A DNA stretch of 64,000 nt from positions 17,990,001-18,054,000 of the forward strand of contig NC_072805.1 in the NCBI RefSeq assembly GCF_028583425.1, in the 5' to 3' direction. Below are positions 11,167 through 20,735 of this stretch, piece by piece. The position numbers and the translations under genes are program-made. Below the pieces are notes generated by a model, which saw only the letters and a list, made by a program, of their open reading frames with translations, was not told the DNA's origin and did no database searches. The stretch comes from Eublepharis macularius. Lineage: Eukaryota > Chordata > Lepidosauria > Squamata > Eublepharidae. The number at the start of each line of letters is the position of its first letter. Position 1 is the stretch's first letter.

Positions 11167-11513
11167 GGGATCTACCCCTTCAAGTTCCAGGGCTGCTGCC
11201 AGGCTCTGGGCCAAGCTATTATTTATTATTGGTACCTTTTCTGCTGCCTGCTCAGGTAAGGTTTCTGGGAGTGGTGTGGTAGGGATCTACCCCTTCAAGT
11301 TCCAGGGCTGCTGCCAGGCTCTGGGGCCAAGCTATTATTTATTATTGGTACCTTTTCTGCTGCCTGCTCAGGTAAGGTTTCTGGGAGTGGTGTGGTAGGG
11401 ATCTACCCCTTCAAGTTCCAGGGCTGCTGCCAGGCTCTGGGGCCAAGCTATTATTTATTATTGGTACCTTTCCTGATGCCTGCTCAGGTAAGGTTTCTGA
11501 GAGTGGTACAGTA
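11167..11513 (+). repeat. Tandem repeat, 115-116 bp unit, three copies
   Basis: Units begin with GGGATCTACCCCTTCAAG at 11167, 11282 and 11398 and end with TGGTGTGGTA or a variant. Each holds AAGCTATTATTTATTATTGG. The third unit differs slightly (CCTGATGCC, GAGAGTGGTACAG). The same unit occurs once or twice, reversed, in the related hAT copies at 50600-50772 and 51060-51200. Copy number therefore varies between elements of one family. Confidence 0.95.
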
Positions 11514-11695
11514 GGGATCTTGACTTAGATGATGGCTGGAGGAGAGCCTGCTGGCCCCCACGAACAGCCAACCACGAACATGTTCATGAACAAGGCCATG
11601 TTCATGGTTGTTCGTGAATCCCTGTTCGTGGATGGCAATGAACAATGAACATCATATTAGTTTTTTTTCTGTTCGTGCCCATCTCTAGCTATGCC

Positions 11696-12024
11696 ACCTC
11701 CTTTTTCTGATCAGCCATATTGCTGAATTGTAGTTTTCCCATAGCCTTTGCTGCATCTCTGAGCTCCTGCTAGCAAGTTGATTGCTTCCATGTCAGAAAA
11801 ACTGTTCTTATCTATCTCAGCTAGACCTGTATGAAACAGGTCAAATTCAGAGTTCTTCGGGATAAACAGTGTAGACTTCTTTGGTGTTTGATGACCAAGT
11901 TTGGGAGGTGGATTAAGACTTGTCTAAATTAGAATCTAGGTCTTCTTGATCTCTAGCGGTGTTAAGGGATCTTAGCAAACCCTGGAAGATTATGCTATCA
12001 TCTGTTACCACCCTGTGGGCATGG
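11696..12024. other. Intergenic stretch, no gene recognised
   Basis: No coding region or recognisable repeat was seen between the hAT target duplication and the next inverted-repeat element. Confidence 0.4.
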
Positions 12025-12185
12025 GGACACTCAAGTGACTTACTTTCTGTGTGGTTTTATATTCAAATGTACTCTGTCTTCCTAGCAGTACATGTGTATC
12101 CCCAAGAGGAGAACAACCATAAGATCTTTCACTTGAGCATCCCTGTGTAAAATGTCCTGTGTAGAGAGACTCATAGTTACAGCGT
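12025..12185. mobile_element. Rearranged MITE related to the one at 57977
   Basis: The right part (12130-12178) reads TCACTTGAGCATCCCTGTGT then GTGTAGAGAGACTCATAGTT, matching 58111-58160. The left part (12025-12110), in reverse complement, matches the centre of the 57977-58168 element, including GTCACTTGAG and ACCACACAGAAA. The internal segment is thus inverted relative to the other copy. Confidence 0.55.
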
Positions 12186-12439
12186 TTTGCTTGTATGTTC
12201 AGAAACATATCCCTTTGCATGTAAAATGTCACCAACTACATCTCGCATTTTGACTTCACTTTTTACAATTTTTCACTGTACATGTGCCTGCACACTTATA
12301 TATGCTGTATGTATTTATATACATGGAGAATATATTTAATGTAGTTGATGAAATAGTTCATCAAAGTGTGCCCCAGTAAACCTGTTAGTCTGTAAGGTAC
12401 CAACTGCAGTTTCTGAGTCAAGGTGGAGTCCTATATAGA

Positions 12440-12852
12440 GATAATTGCAATAGCCAACTTCTGCTGCTAGATTTCAGAAGCACAAATCAGCGAGCCAGAA
12501 GGGTAATGGACTCGAACCTTCATGACGATACCTCAATCCTGAGATATTTTCTTGGCTGCTTGATTGAACACTGTATTAACTCCAGAAATGAAAGGTCACT
12601 TTTTTTGAGAATTTGCAATACAGAGAAGATAGGCACCTTGGCTCATCTAGTTATTGAATGCCCAAATTTCAGTGAGGAGAGACAAATATGGATTACTCCG
12701 ATACTTGAGAAGAATGAGCTCACAAGTATTAATCAGAGCCTTTCTTTTCTTTTACAAGATAACGACCCATACATTACCCGGTTACTGGTGTCCTACTTTT
12801 TAATAATTCAACCTAAAATTAGGAAAGTTTTGTGATTGGAGAGATCCTTTTA
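12440..12852 (+). mobile_element. 3' fragment of the LINE family seen at 1-5091
   Basis: The open frame 12506-12835 encodes LAHLVIECPNFSEERQIW and SFLLQDNDPYITRLLVSYF. These align with the C-terminal segment at 4643-4996 (TIQHIILECHLYVKLRRM and RFLLKDNDTAISKVVAEF). The spacing between the two blocks is conserved. Protein identity is low, so this is a diverged subfamily or an older copy. The tail is TTATTATTATTACTGGTAAC rather than (TTGA)n. Confidence 0.6.
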
Positions 12853-13070
12853 TTATTATTACTGGTAACAGTAATAATTGTCTCTTAATGCGGGATCAGG
12901 CTCAAGACTATAGCGAAAGGAGCTGTTCTGGGAAAGGAAAGGAACTTCTGCTGAAGGAGACAGGAGAAGATCTGGATTTGTTTGTTTGCTTTCTGTGGTT
13001 TGGGTTCTTTGGCAACCCACATCCATGCCTTTATCAGCAGCTCAAACCCCAGAAATTTGGTGAGAGAGAC
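12853..13070. other. Short intergenic stretch
   Basis: No gene or known repeat recognised. It includes AGAAATTTG at about 13051, repeated just after the next element (13716). Confidence 0.3.
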
Positions 13071-13716
13071 TGTCACAGCCAGGCACCCGCACAGGTAGCA
13101 TGGTCAAGATTTGTTCCGAGGTCAGGGCACAGAGTCGAGAGCTGTTGGTAGGTTGGCCCAAGGATCAGTTCGTGTAGCTAAGTCTGGCGGTCCAAAGGTC
13201 AAACACCAGCAGGTCCAAAGGCACAACATGGGCAGAATCAAGGACCGGTCAAGAGAGTCACAGGAATGAGGCGGGGTCCAAAGCAGCAGCCACAATGTCG
13301 GACTCGTTTCCATACCCAGCAGTTCCCCTTGGCTGGTTTTTGTAGCAGTGTGCTGAAGAGTTGTGTTTGCAGCCAGATGATAGGGAGCTGTCCTGGTGTG
13401 AATCTTCACTGCTATCCACAAGCAGCTGGCCTTGGCCCAGAATGTGAGCACTATGTCACCTCTTCTGCAGCTCCATTCTTTGCATCTGTCCACGGCTGCT
13501 CTCTGGGTGTGGGTGATCCTGGAGGGCTGGGAATGACTGACTGAGTTTCACCTGTTGCATTGGGGCTGGAGGGTGTCGTGGCTCTGCTGCACCTGCTGGC
13601 TGTGAACTCCAATTGGCCTGCAGCTTCTCTTCCTGCTGATTCAGAACTGGCTACACAGGGCTCCTCTTCTCCTGAGGAGTCCTCACTATCATTGAGCCCT
13701 GCCTGGCCCATGACAG
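13071..13716. mobile_element. LTR-like or TIR segment bounded by TGTCA/TGACA
   Basis: The segment begins TGTCACAGCCAGGCA and ends TGCCTGGCCCATGACA, so its termini are imperfect inverted repeats of about 15 bp starting TG and ending CA. GC content is higher than the flanks. The immediate 5-bp flanks do not match (GAGAC and GAAAT), though AGAAATTTG occurs 11 bp outside the left end and directly at the right end. Open frames on both strands are not recognisable proteins. A solo LTR of a Gypsy-like or other LTR element is the simplest reading, but a DNA element with a 9-bp duplication is possible. Confidence 0.4.
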
Positions 13717-13900
13717 AAATTTGTTCATCTCTTTATCTCTATGCCTAGATAAGCATCTCCCGCTCAAGTTCTGTGGTGGGTCTGTCTCAAGGCACAGGAG
13801 CATAGCTGGTGACTAAAGAGGACAATCCTGGAATCCATACAAAGAAAACTTTTTTAGTGGGAACATTCCAGCATGTGCAGCTAATATATATCTATTGTAA

Positions 13901-14180
13901 TGTAGTGGGTTCAGACACTAGAGTGATTTCAGCGTAGCTCTTTTATTGGCAGGAACAGCACTGAGAACACATGTGGCAAGCCACAACTATATACCCACAA
14001 CCCATTGCCAAATTCACATCAACCAATAGCAAACACCCGGCATTCAGAAACCCCATTCACTAATCATTAGTCCATAGGAGTATCCTGATTGGCCAACTCA
14101 ACAAGACCGGCCAATCCAAGAACACCTGCAAGGAGCCTCTCTAACAAAGGATCTTTGCTTGAAGCTCCCAGTACACTACA
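13901..14180 (-). mobile_element. Solo LTR-like segment (280 bp)
   Basis: Termini TGTAGTG and CACTACA are perfect 7-bp inverted repeats, TG...CA style. Read on the - strand it carries CCAAT-type sequences (GGCCAATCAGG and TTGGCCAATC), a TATA-like TATATAG near 13992, and a polyadenylation signal AATAAA near 13945 (TTTATT on +). This promoter-then-polyA order fits an LTR transcribed on the - strand. The 5-bp flanks do not agree (TGTAA and TATAT), so the insertion is old or the borders are slightly off. No internal viral genes accompany it. Confidence 0.5.
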
Positions 14181-14499
14181 TATATAGTGCATGAAATTGC
14201 GAAGTGGGGGACATAACCATGGCTGTGAAAGGTTGTGAGCCCATTTGATAGCTGGGAATAGGACAGACAGTCCATTAGAAGGAAACCATTCCAACCAGTT
14301 CTTGTAATTGCTGTTTAATGTAGAACAACTTTCAAATGACCACTACATCTGCCAATATCGGAGGCCAGGCTCACTGAGAACTACATTTCCCAGGGTAATC
14401 TGTGTCAAGCAAGAGATTTTTCTGGCTGGCTAGTTAACTGTAAATAATAACAATTATGCAGCAAATGGGGGCAAGACAGTAGATTTGATGGAATAAAGG

Positions 14500-16505
14500 A
14501 GGGAAAAGAGATATACAAAATGAAAAGCTATGTGGATGATGTGGTCATATCAGTGAGTGACAAATCCAAACAATTCTCTGATCTATGTAATAGAACAAAT
14601 ATTAAAATTTGGATAGCACTCTGGATATAAATTGAATAAAAAGAAAACACAGATAATGTTATTTTTGGCAATGACAGAAGAACCAGAAGAGATTGGGAAA
14701 ATAGCAGACTGTGCCTGTTACACAGCCTTCTACAAAGCCTGTAAAATACTTAGGAATAAATGTATCGGCACAAAATGAGAATCTATATAAGAACTATTAT
14801 CAGAAAATGTGGATAAGCATTACTGAAGACTTGCAAAGATGGGGAAAATTGAGCATTTCATGGCTAGGAAGAATTTCTGCTGTTAAAATGAATATACTAC
14901 CAAAATTGAACTTTTTGTTTCAAATGTTCAAAAGATTTTAAATAAGTGGCAGAAAGTAATAAATGATTTTATAAGGATGGGAAAAATGAGGAGGATTGGA
15001 AGTAACGAATATTAAATTGTACCACCAGGCAACAACATTGGTTTGGATAACCAATTAGATTATAAATCCGAGTAGAAGACATCAAATTGGAGACAATTGA
15101 TGCTAAAGAGGATATTCATAACTATTTGTGGCATAAGAAATTATTACAATCCATTCAAAAGCAAGATGGTGTTCATATACTAAGAGATGGACTACTTAAA
15201 ATATGGTTACAGTGCAGAAATAGATTGAGCCCACCAAACTCACCACTGATGTCGCCAATAAATGTTTATTGTGATGCCACCACTTAAAATAGAATTGATC
15301 AGTTTAGCTATGAATTTATGACAGATAAGCAAGGTAATGTGAAAACTTGACAAAACAAGCTCAAGGGGAAAACATTCCGTGGTTGATGTATCATCAAATA
15401 CTATCTAAGTTCAAAGAGCAAACTCTCAAAGAAGGTGGCAGATTAAAAGGAGAAACAGAATTTGAATTACTAATAAGCAGAGACTTATTAGTCTCTAGGA
15501 AAAAATTATAAAATTCTACTGCAACACCACATAGAAATGGAACAAGTTAAAAACAGTATGTTAAAATGGATGAAAAACTTCGGAGAAATCATCTCCATGA
15601 ATCAATGGGAAGATTTATGGATGAAAGATATTAAATTTGCAGATTGCCAATTGTTAAGAGAGAACTAGTACAAAATGTTCTTTAGATGGTATACTACCCC
15701 CAAAGATATTGCAAGAATTAGTAAGGACTATAGTGGACAGTGTTGGAAATGTCAATGTACGGATGCAACATTTTAACACGTGGTGGACATGCAAGGAAGC
15801 ACAAAGATATTGGATAAAGATACATGAAGACATGCAGAAGATTCTCAAGATCAGGTATGAGCTGAACTCAAAAAATATTCTATTAAATATTTTACCAAAT
15901 AATGTTACAAAAGAACAGGGAGATCTTTTCCGGTATACGGCGACAGCCACGAGAGTACTATATACAGCAAAATGGAAAACAGATTTGTGTCCTGACATGC
16001 CTGAGTGGATAGACAAGCTATTGGGTTTTAGTTAAGGCACGTTAACTAAACAACTGCACGCAGGAAGCTCTCATCCAAGTTAGAGAACCAATAACTTTTT
16101 ATTTCTCTAAAAAAATACATGATTAGTGGAGAGAGAGAACAAATAACTGATCTAACTAGCTAGGATGGCTTTAGATTGAAAGTAGGCCATCTCCCTCAGG
16201 AGGAGACACCCTGCTGCCTCTCCTGGTGCATGCAGGGAAGAAGAGAGAGAGGAGGGGGAGAGAAGGGAAGGAAGGAAGTTCTCCTGGCAGGAAGGAGACT
16301 GATAGCAGCCTATCTACCTAACTGACTCTATAGTTGTTGCCTTTCTTCTTCTCTGCTGGCCGTCCTAAAGGCCTTAGCAAGAGACATTGCCAGTCCCTTC
16401 TTCTAACACAAGCTGTATGAATGTACATCAATGGCTAAATTAACTTCCTATGTGCACAATAGACCAATATCGGAATTCCGGGAAAAATGGAAAGACTTCT
16501 TCAAT
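14500..16505 (+). pseudogene. L1 ORF2 C-terminal half, broken
   Basis: Many frameshifts and stops, but recognisable blocks: KMKSYVDDVVIS near 14518 (RT active site with Asp-Asp), KYLGINVSAQNENLYKNYYQ near 14744, WGKLSISWLGRISAVKMNIL near 14840, and FFRWYTTPKDIARISKDYSG near 15678. After these come WWTCKEAQRYWIKIHED near 15783 and a final MAKLTSYVHNRPISEFREKW near 16430. The order and wording match the L1 at 35646-37202, where they read KYLGIELTAKNIDLFKNNYE and MWWTCEVARQYWGE. It cannot encode a working enzyme. Confidence 0.75.
16035..16410. mobile_element. Unidentified insertion inside old L1
   Basis: L1 ORF2 coding stops at DKLLGFS near 16028 and resumes about 380 bp later with the stretch ending in MAKLTSYVHNR. 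The intervening DNA contains a purine-rich run (GAGAGAGAGGAGGGGGAGAG near 16242). Read on the - strand it has AATAAA near 16100 and possible ends TGTTAG...CGTGCA. It may be a solo LTR in reverse orientation. The borders are not defined by a clear target duplication. Confidence 0.4.
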
Positions 16506-16887
16506 TATTTAGGCTAAAACTAAGATAAATTAAGGTCATTATATTATAGAGATGAAATACAGAAGAGATGACTGATTAAAAAACGTTGACATTAAAGTCT
16601 GGGTATAAGCAACTGAGGAGGGGGGAACAGAGCTATTATATAATTTAGCAGCGCTGTTATATATTTTGAATATATTTTTGTTAGTTTAAATCTAATACAA
16701 ATGTAGTGCTTGTATAAGTTTCTATGCACTTTCTATTGTTATTCACGTCTTTTCTTTTAAATAAAATCTTTCCTTTAAAAAATTATACAGCAAAGAGGGG
16801 GAAGACACACACCCCTTGTTACATTTTTCCTGACCTTTCCCCAAGGAACTCCCACCCCCACTATCATTTTACCCTCTCAAAAATCAA

Positions 16888-17155
16888 ACTGGAGAGCCAG
16901 TTTGGTGTAGTGATTAAGAGCGGAGGACTCTAATCTGGAGAGCTGGGTTTGATTCCCCACTCCTCCCCTTGAAGCCAGCTGGGTGACCTTGAGCTAGTCA
17001 CAGCTCTCTGGAGCTCTCTCAGCTCCACCCACCTCACAGGGTGTTTTGTTGTGGGGATAATAATGGCATATTTTGTAAACTACTCCAAGTGGGCATTAAG
17101 TTGTCCTGAATGGTGGCATATAAATTGAATGTTGTTTGTTGTTGTCGTTGTTATG
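16888..17155 (+). mobile_element. tRNA-derived SINE, type 1, complete
   Basis: The head is tRNA-derived: AGTTTGGTGTAGTGATTAAG is an A-box-like start and GGTTTGATTCC an RNA polymerase III B box. A conserved body follows (CCAGCTGGGTGACCTTGAG, CACCCACCTCACAGGGTG), then a tail AGTTGTCCTGAA...GTGGCATATAAATTGAATG with GTT repeats. The same family occurs at 19140, 23345-23878, 29120, 43912 and 48851. It is non-coding and moved by a partner LINE. Confidence 0.9.
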
Positions 17156-17263
17156 TGAGGTAGCTTAGGCAAAAAGGGAGTGATTGGCCCAAAGTCACAC
17201 CATGAGTATTGAGCAGGGATTAATTGTACCCAGGTCTCCTTAACCCTAATCAACCACGCTGAG

Positions 17264-17600
17264 AGCCAAGCTACAAGTGATGCCTGACACAGGTTGGACA
17301 CTTGTCAGCTTCCCTCAAGTTTTGATGAGAAGTATAGGCGTCCTGGTCTTGCAGCTTGGCTCTCCATTTAATAAAAGTTTACAGACCAGCAGTCTATGGG
17401 AGGGAGAACATACAGTCGGGAGGGGAGTGCAGGCATCAGGCTCTCGCCAGGCGCCCCCCCTTCCCCTCCACTGGATGTGTGGGGGGGTTTCTGTAAACTT
17501 CAATTACATGGAGAGCCAAGCTGTAAGATCAGGATGCCTACATTTCCCATCAAAACTTGAGGTAAGCTGACAAGTGTCAGGCGTCACTTGTAGCTTGGCT
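17264..17600. mobile_element. Foldback DNA element (CTNAG family), copy A
   Basis: The long terminal inverted repeats start AGCCAAGCTACAAGTGATGC and end GCGTCACTTGTAGCTTGGCT. Inverted similarity extends inward about 80 bp (ACACTTGTCAGCTTCCCTCA at left, TGAGGTAAGCTGACAAGTGT at right). A second inner inverted pair reads GCAGCTTGGCTCTCCATTTA and ATGGAGAGCCAAGCTGTAAG. Flanks are CTGAG at left and CTAAC at right, a decayed form of the 5-bp CTNAG duplication seen in other copies. No coding capacity. Confidence 0.75.
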
Positions 17601-17604
17601 CTAA

Positions 17605-18320
17605 CTTCTACATCACACACCCCTCTCATGCTCTTGAACTTTCTGAGCCGCAATGGCTGGTTCATTCTATTCTGTTTCCCATTCATTGTCCAAACATCTG
17701 CCACAAGTGGACCTTTTTCATCTATTTCCCCCCATCCCTTCGGAAACTTTATTCTGTCGATAAAGCCTCAGTTAAAACACAGGGCGCCTGTTTCAAATAG
17801 CAGGCAACCCTCCCGGTCAGCCCTAAATCTTGCTTTCGATGGGTCTATTCCCTTGACGTTGCCCCAACTTGCATGTTCTATCATCTTGTCCCAATAAAAC
17901 TTTCTGGAGTCTGTGTGCTAACTTGTTCTGCAAGCTTAATCTAGTCTGATCTTCTTCTTCTTTTTTTAATGCATAGGAATAAGGTAAAACAGAAGCTGGA
18001 AGGAGCTGCAAAGCATCCTATCCCACTCCCTAGGGCATGGCGAATCACTGGTATTCCAGACTGAGAGTCCCTTGGGCAGGAATCAACAGGAACATTTGGG
18101 AAAGAATGACACTATCCTAGGAATGTAGCTAGCAATGAAATTGAGCAACTGCTTGGAAACAATGATTGGCCTTGGGCACACGTCGCAAGCAGGGGGAGAA
18201 GAATTTTCCTTCCCTTTTCCCCTGGCCCAACTGCTGCACCTTGTAGAGCAGTTTGATGCATGGAAATTTCCATGTCCAGAAAATCTTCCATGTCTGCTTC
18301 ATGCAGAGCATGTTAGGTTG
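17605..18320. other. Intergenic stretch, no gene recognised
   Basis: Moderately AT-rich and T/C-rich (17600-17760 and around 17940). Open frames lack family resemblance and no repeat boundary was recognised. Confidence 0.4.
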
Positions 18321-18324
18321 CTAT

Positions 18325-18772
18325 CAAAGAGTCTTTCTACAAGAGACACCTCAGCATGTGTTCGTCAACTGTAGGGAGACGCAAGGTTAGCTGGGAAGCG
18401 TAGTTTTAAAAGAGCCGGTGGAGATCGCTCTTCAGAGGACTTGCTCATTTCATCTTCTCCTCCCAGAAGGCTCTGTCAAGTTCACCTCTCCAGTCTAAAA
18501 CGGTGTGGGATTGCAACCAGAAGGCAGCAAGGAATAGAAATGGGCTGGAGCTGCCTTCCAGAGCCAGGCTTGGTCTTGGGGAGGTAATAATGGGCTGAAG
18601 TTTCCCTTCTGGTATTTCACAGCTTCACAGAATTCCAGTATATAACAAAGCCTTTACCCTGCCGCTGGCTCTGTCTTTTTAAACTACCCTTCCCAGCTAA
18701 CACTGCATCTCCTGACATGTGTTCTTCACGTATCAGATGTCTCATCATGGAGAGAGACTCAGAGTCACGGAA
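18325..18772. mobile_element. Long-TIR DNA element (CTCTCTACA family)
   Basis: The left arm starts GAGTCTTTCTACAAGAGACA and continues through GGTTAGCTGGGAAGCGTAGT. The right arm in reverse complement starts GAGTCTCTCTCCATGATGAG and reaches GTTAGCTGGGAAGGGTAGTT. The inverted arms span about 95 bp each. Related sequence is at 40577-40800 (CTAGCCAGGAAGCGTAGTTT) and a shorter relative at 57977-58168. It does not encode a transposase. Confidence 0.65.
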
Positions 18773-19139
18773 GGAAAAGTTAGCCATCCTGACCTGACAC
18801 CTAGGAGCAGGTAGGATTTGTTGATGCACTGGTATTATGATTGTGAGCTCCAGATCCCAGCGCTAACACTGTGCCACGTCTAGGAATTCACAGTGTCAAC
18901 AGCGTGACACCTGTGGGGAGCCTGCGGGCATCAGAGGTGGTAACAGCCTCCTGTTGGATTTTCCTGCATGGCGGCATTTTCTGTTGATCAGGGAGACAAA
19001 AACAGCCTACGAAAATTGCCTAATGTAGAGCAGGTGATTTTTGTTGTACTGACCAACAAAAATTTCCGCTTGTCATATTCTACCTCATGGAGGCATTTTC
19101 TGTTCAGAACACCTCAAAGCATGTACCCAGTGCTTTTTT

Positions 19140-19275
19140 GTCTGTTACACCTCACCCACCCACCTCACGGGGTGTTTGTTGTGGGGATAATAACATACTT
19201 TGTAAACTGCTCTGAATAGGCATTAAGTTGTCCTGAAGGGTGGTATATAAATTGAATGTTGTTGTTGTTGTTACA
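19140..19275 (+). mobile_element. tRNA-derived SINE, type 1, 3' part
   Basis: Starts inside the SINE body (CACCCACCTCACGGGGTG) and runs through TTGTAAACTGCTCTGAATAG and AAGTTGTCCTGAAGGGTGG to a GTT tail. It is 5'-truncated. Confidence 0.85.
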
Positions 19276-19484
19276 ACAGTCATTTTACCTGGCTGAATAT
19301 TAAAAGCAAAAATTGGGGTGAGGAACAATAGGATTTCCAGGACACAAGAGAGCAAGCCATACTTGCTTGCGGAAGAGAACATGTTGCACTGTGCACAGCT
19401 GCCATACCATGAGTAAATAATGCCCCAGAACATATCCAGAGTGTCTTTGGGATGTGGCAAGAGTTGCTATGTCTGACACAATGG

Positions 19485-19625
19485 CCGTTTCCACACGGCT
19501 TACCTGAAGCCGGGCCATGCTGCAACATTGCGGATCGTGCCGGTGAAAACGCGAAATATCGCATTTTCTCACACGAGTTTTGCGCAACGTCGCAGTGCTG
19601 TAAGATAGCTCCAGAACAGAACAGA
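19485..19625. repeat. CpG-containing repeat fragment, possible DNA element end
   Basis: GGCCGTTTCCACACGGC is a short inverted repeat, followed by GC-rich, CpG-containing sequence unlike its AT-richer surroundings. The start resembles DNA transposon ends with CCGTTTCCACAC motifs. No matching right end was found within the next kilobase. Confidence 0.3.
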
Positions 19626-20609
19626 ACAAGAATGGATCAGGTTCAGTTGCTTTCACATTACCCATGCCCTTACATGCATGTATCATCTATCAGAAAGTAT
19701 ATGCTTCCCCTAACACCATGCATAGCAGCAAAGTTATCCTCATCCAAAGGGGAAATGTCGATTCTTCTGGTGGGACAGCTCAGAAGGAATGCAAATCCTT
19801 CTAACATTATTTAAGTACTGATTATCTTTTGGTTGTGACAATAATTCCTTTATCTGGCTAGATACAAAATATATAACGATGGGGAAGAAAATGATGTTTC
19901 GGGGCATGGTAGAGTATAGCCTTTTTAATATGACCAGCCGCAGTATCTCATTTTATACCCTAATATTTGGAAACAATTCCTCTGAGCACATGCAGAGTGT
20001 CTTGAATGTGTCCGTGTTCTCTTAGGAAAAAAGATGTCCTTATTTCCATTGCCTTTCCTTTGTCCCTGAGTAACATCATTGCCTATGCATGTAAAAAGAA
20101 ATACTACACCCCCAGCTGTGCATTTTACTTCTCCAGCAGCATTCTCCAGATGTGGACCAAGTTAATTTGCTGTTTGCAATTCTGCCCTCAACTTGACACA
20201 GTATATGCTGTAAATTGTGTGTGTATCTCAAACAGGGTATTCTTTACTGAAAACTTATAATGTACAAAATCTTCCAGACAGAAACCGTTACATGGAATCC
20301 ATAATTTCCCACTACATTGTTTGGTTTTTGTCATGCTGCACAGGGAACACAAGATTTTCTGCTGGAAACATATTCTGATGGCAAGGGAATTTCCGCTGGA
20401 CCAGCAGAAATGGTGTCCCAGCATCATTCTATCCAGGTGCATCTTCAGATAAATGAGGCCATTAATGGTCATTCTTCACTCTTGGGAGAGGGGAAGGAAG
20501 GTGATTCAGGACAGAGAGAAGAAATGTGTATGAGACTGTCCTCTTCTTTCTTGTAGAAAGCAGACAGATCCCAACCCAGATCCCAAACATCTTCTAATCC
20601 TCATTCTGC
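19626..20609. other. Intergenic stretch, no gene recognised
   Basis: Unremarkable sequence. The short open frames on both strands show no motifs of a known family. Confidence 0.4.
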
Positions 20610-20735
20610 CCTTACCCATGACATGGAAATAACAATACTAGCCTTCCTTACTGGGCTGTTGTAAGAGATAGAAAAAGATGACTATGTGAAGCACTTTCAA
20701 CATTTAAAGTGCTACACAAATGATAAGTGTCATCA
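20610..20735 (+). mobile_element. MIR/CORE-type SINE tail
   Basis: Contains GTGAAGCACTTTCAACATTT, AAAGTGCTACACAAATG and AAGTGTCATCATC. This is the usual end of MIR/CORE-type SINEs with an L2-like tail. The Helitron at 20736 begins directly after it. Confidence 0.6.

Larger units (their letters stand above)
9202..11687 (+). mobile_element. Non-autonomous hAT element, type A, carrying a CR1
   Basis: The terminal inverted repeats are TCGAGATGGGCAC at the left and GTGCCCATCTCTA at the right (consensus TAGAGATGGGCACGAAC). The 8-bp flanks are identical: GCTATGCC at 9194-9201 and at 11688-11695. An 8-bp duplication with such ends is typical of hAT. Subterminal regions are full of GTTCG/CGAAC motifs. 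A related copy in reverse orientation lies at 50440-51570 and lacks the CR1, so the insertion point is visible. Without the CR1 the element would be about 0.94 kb. No transposase is encoded. Confidence 0.85.
14440..16800 (+). mobile_element. Old L1 LINE, 5'-truncated, interrupted
   Basis: Decayed copy of an L1-type LINE. Coding remnants match the C-terminal half of the intact L1 at 33146-37949. The 3' end shows TTCTATGCACTTTCTATTGT followed by TTTTAAATAAAATC near 16725-16770. A very similar 3' tail occurs alone at 53827-53907. A segment at about 16035-16410 interrupts the last codons of ORF2. Confidence 0.75.

Noticed and set aside
13451-13711. Acidic Ser-rich frame on the - strand (ends of the 13.1-13.7-kb segment)
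   Set aside because: Lies within an LTR-like segment, with overlapping frames on the other strand and no recognisable domain.
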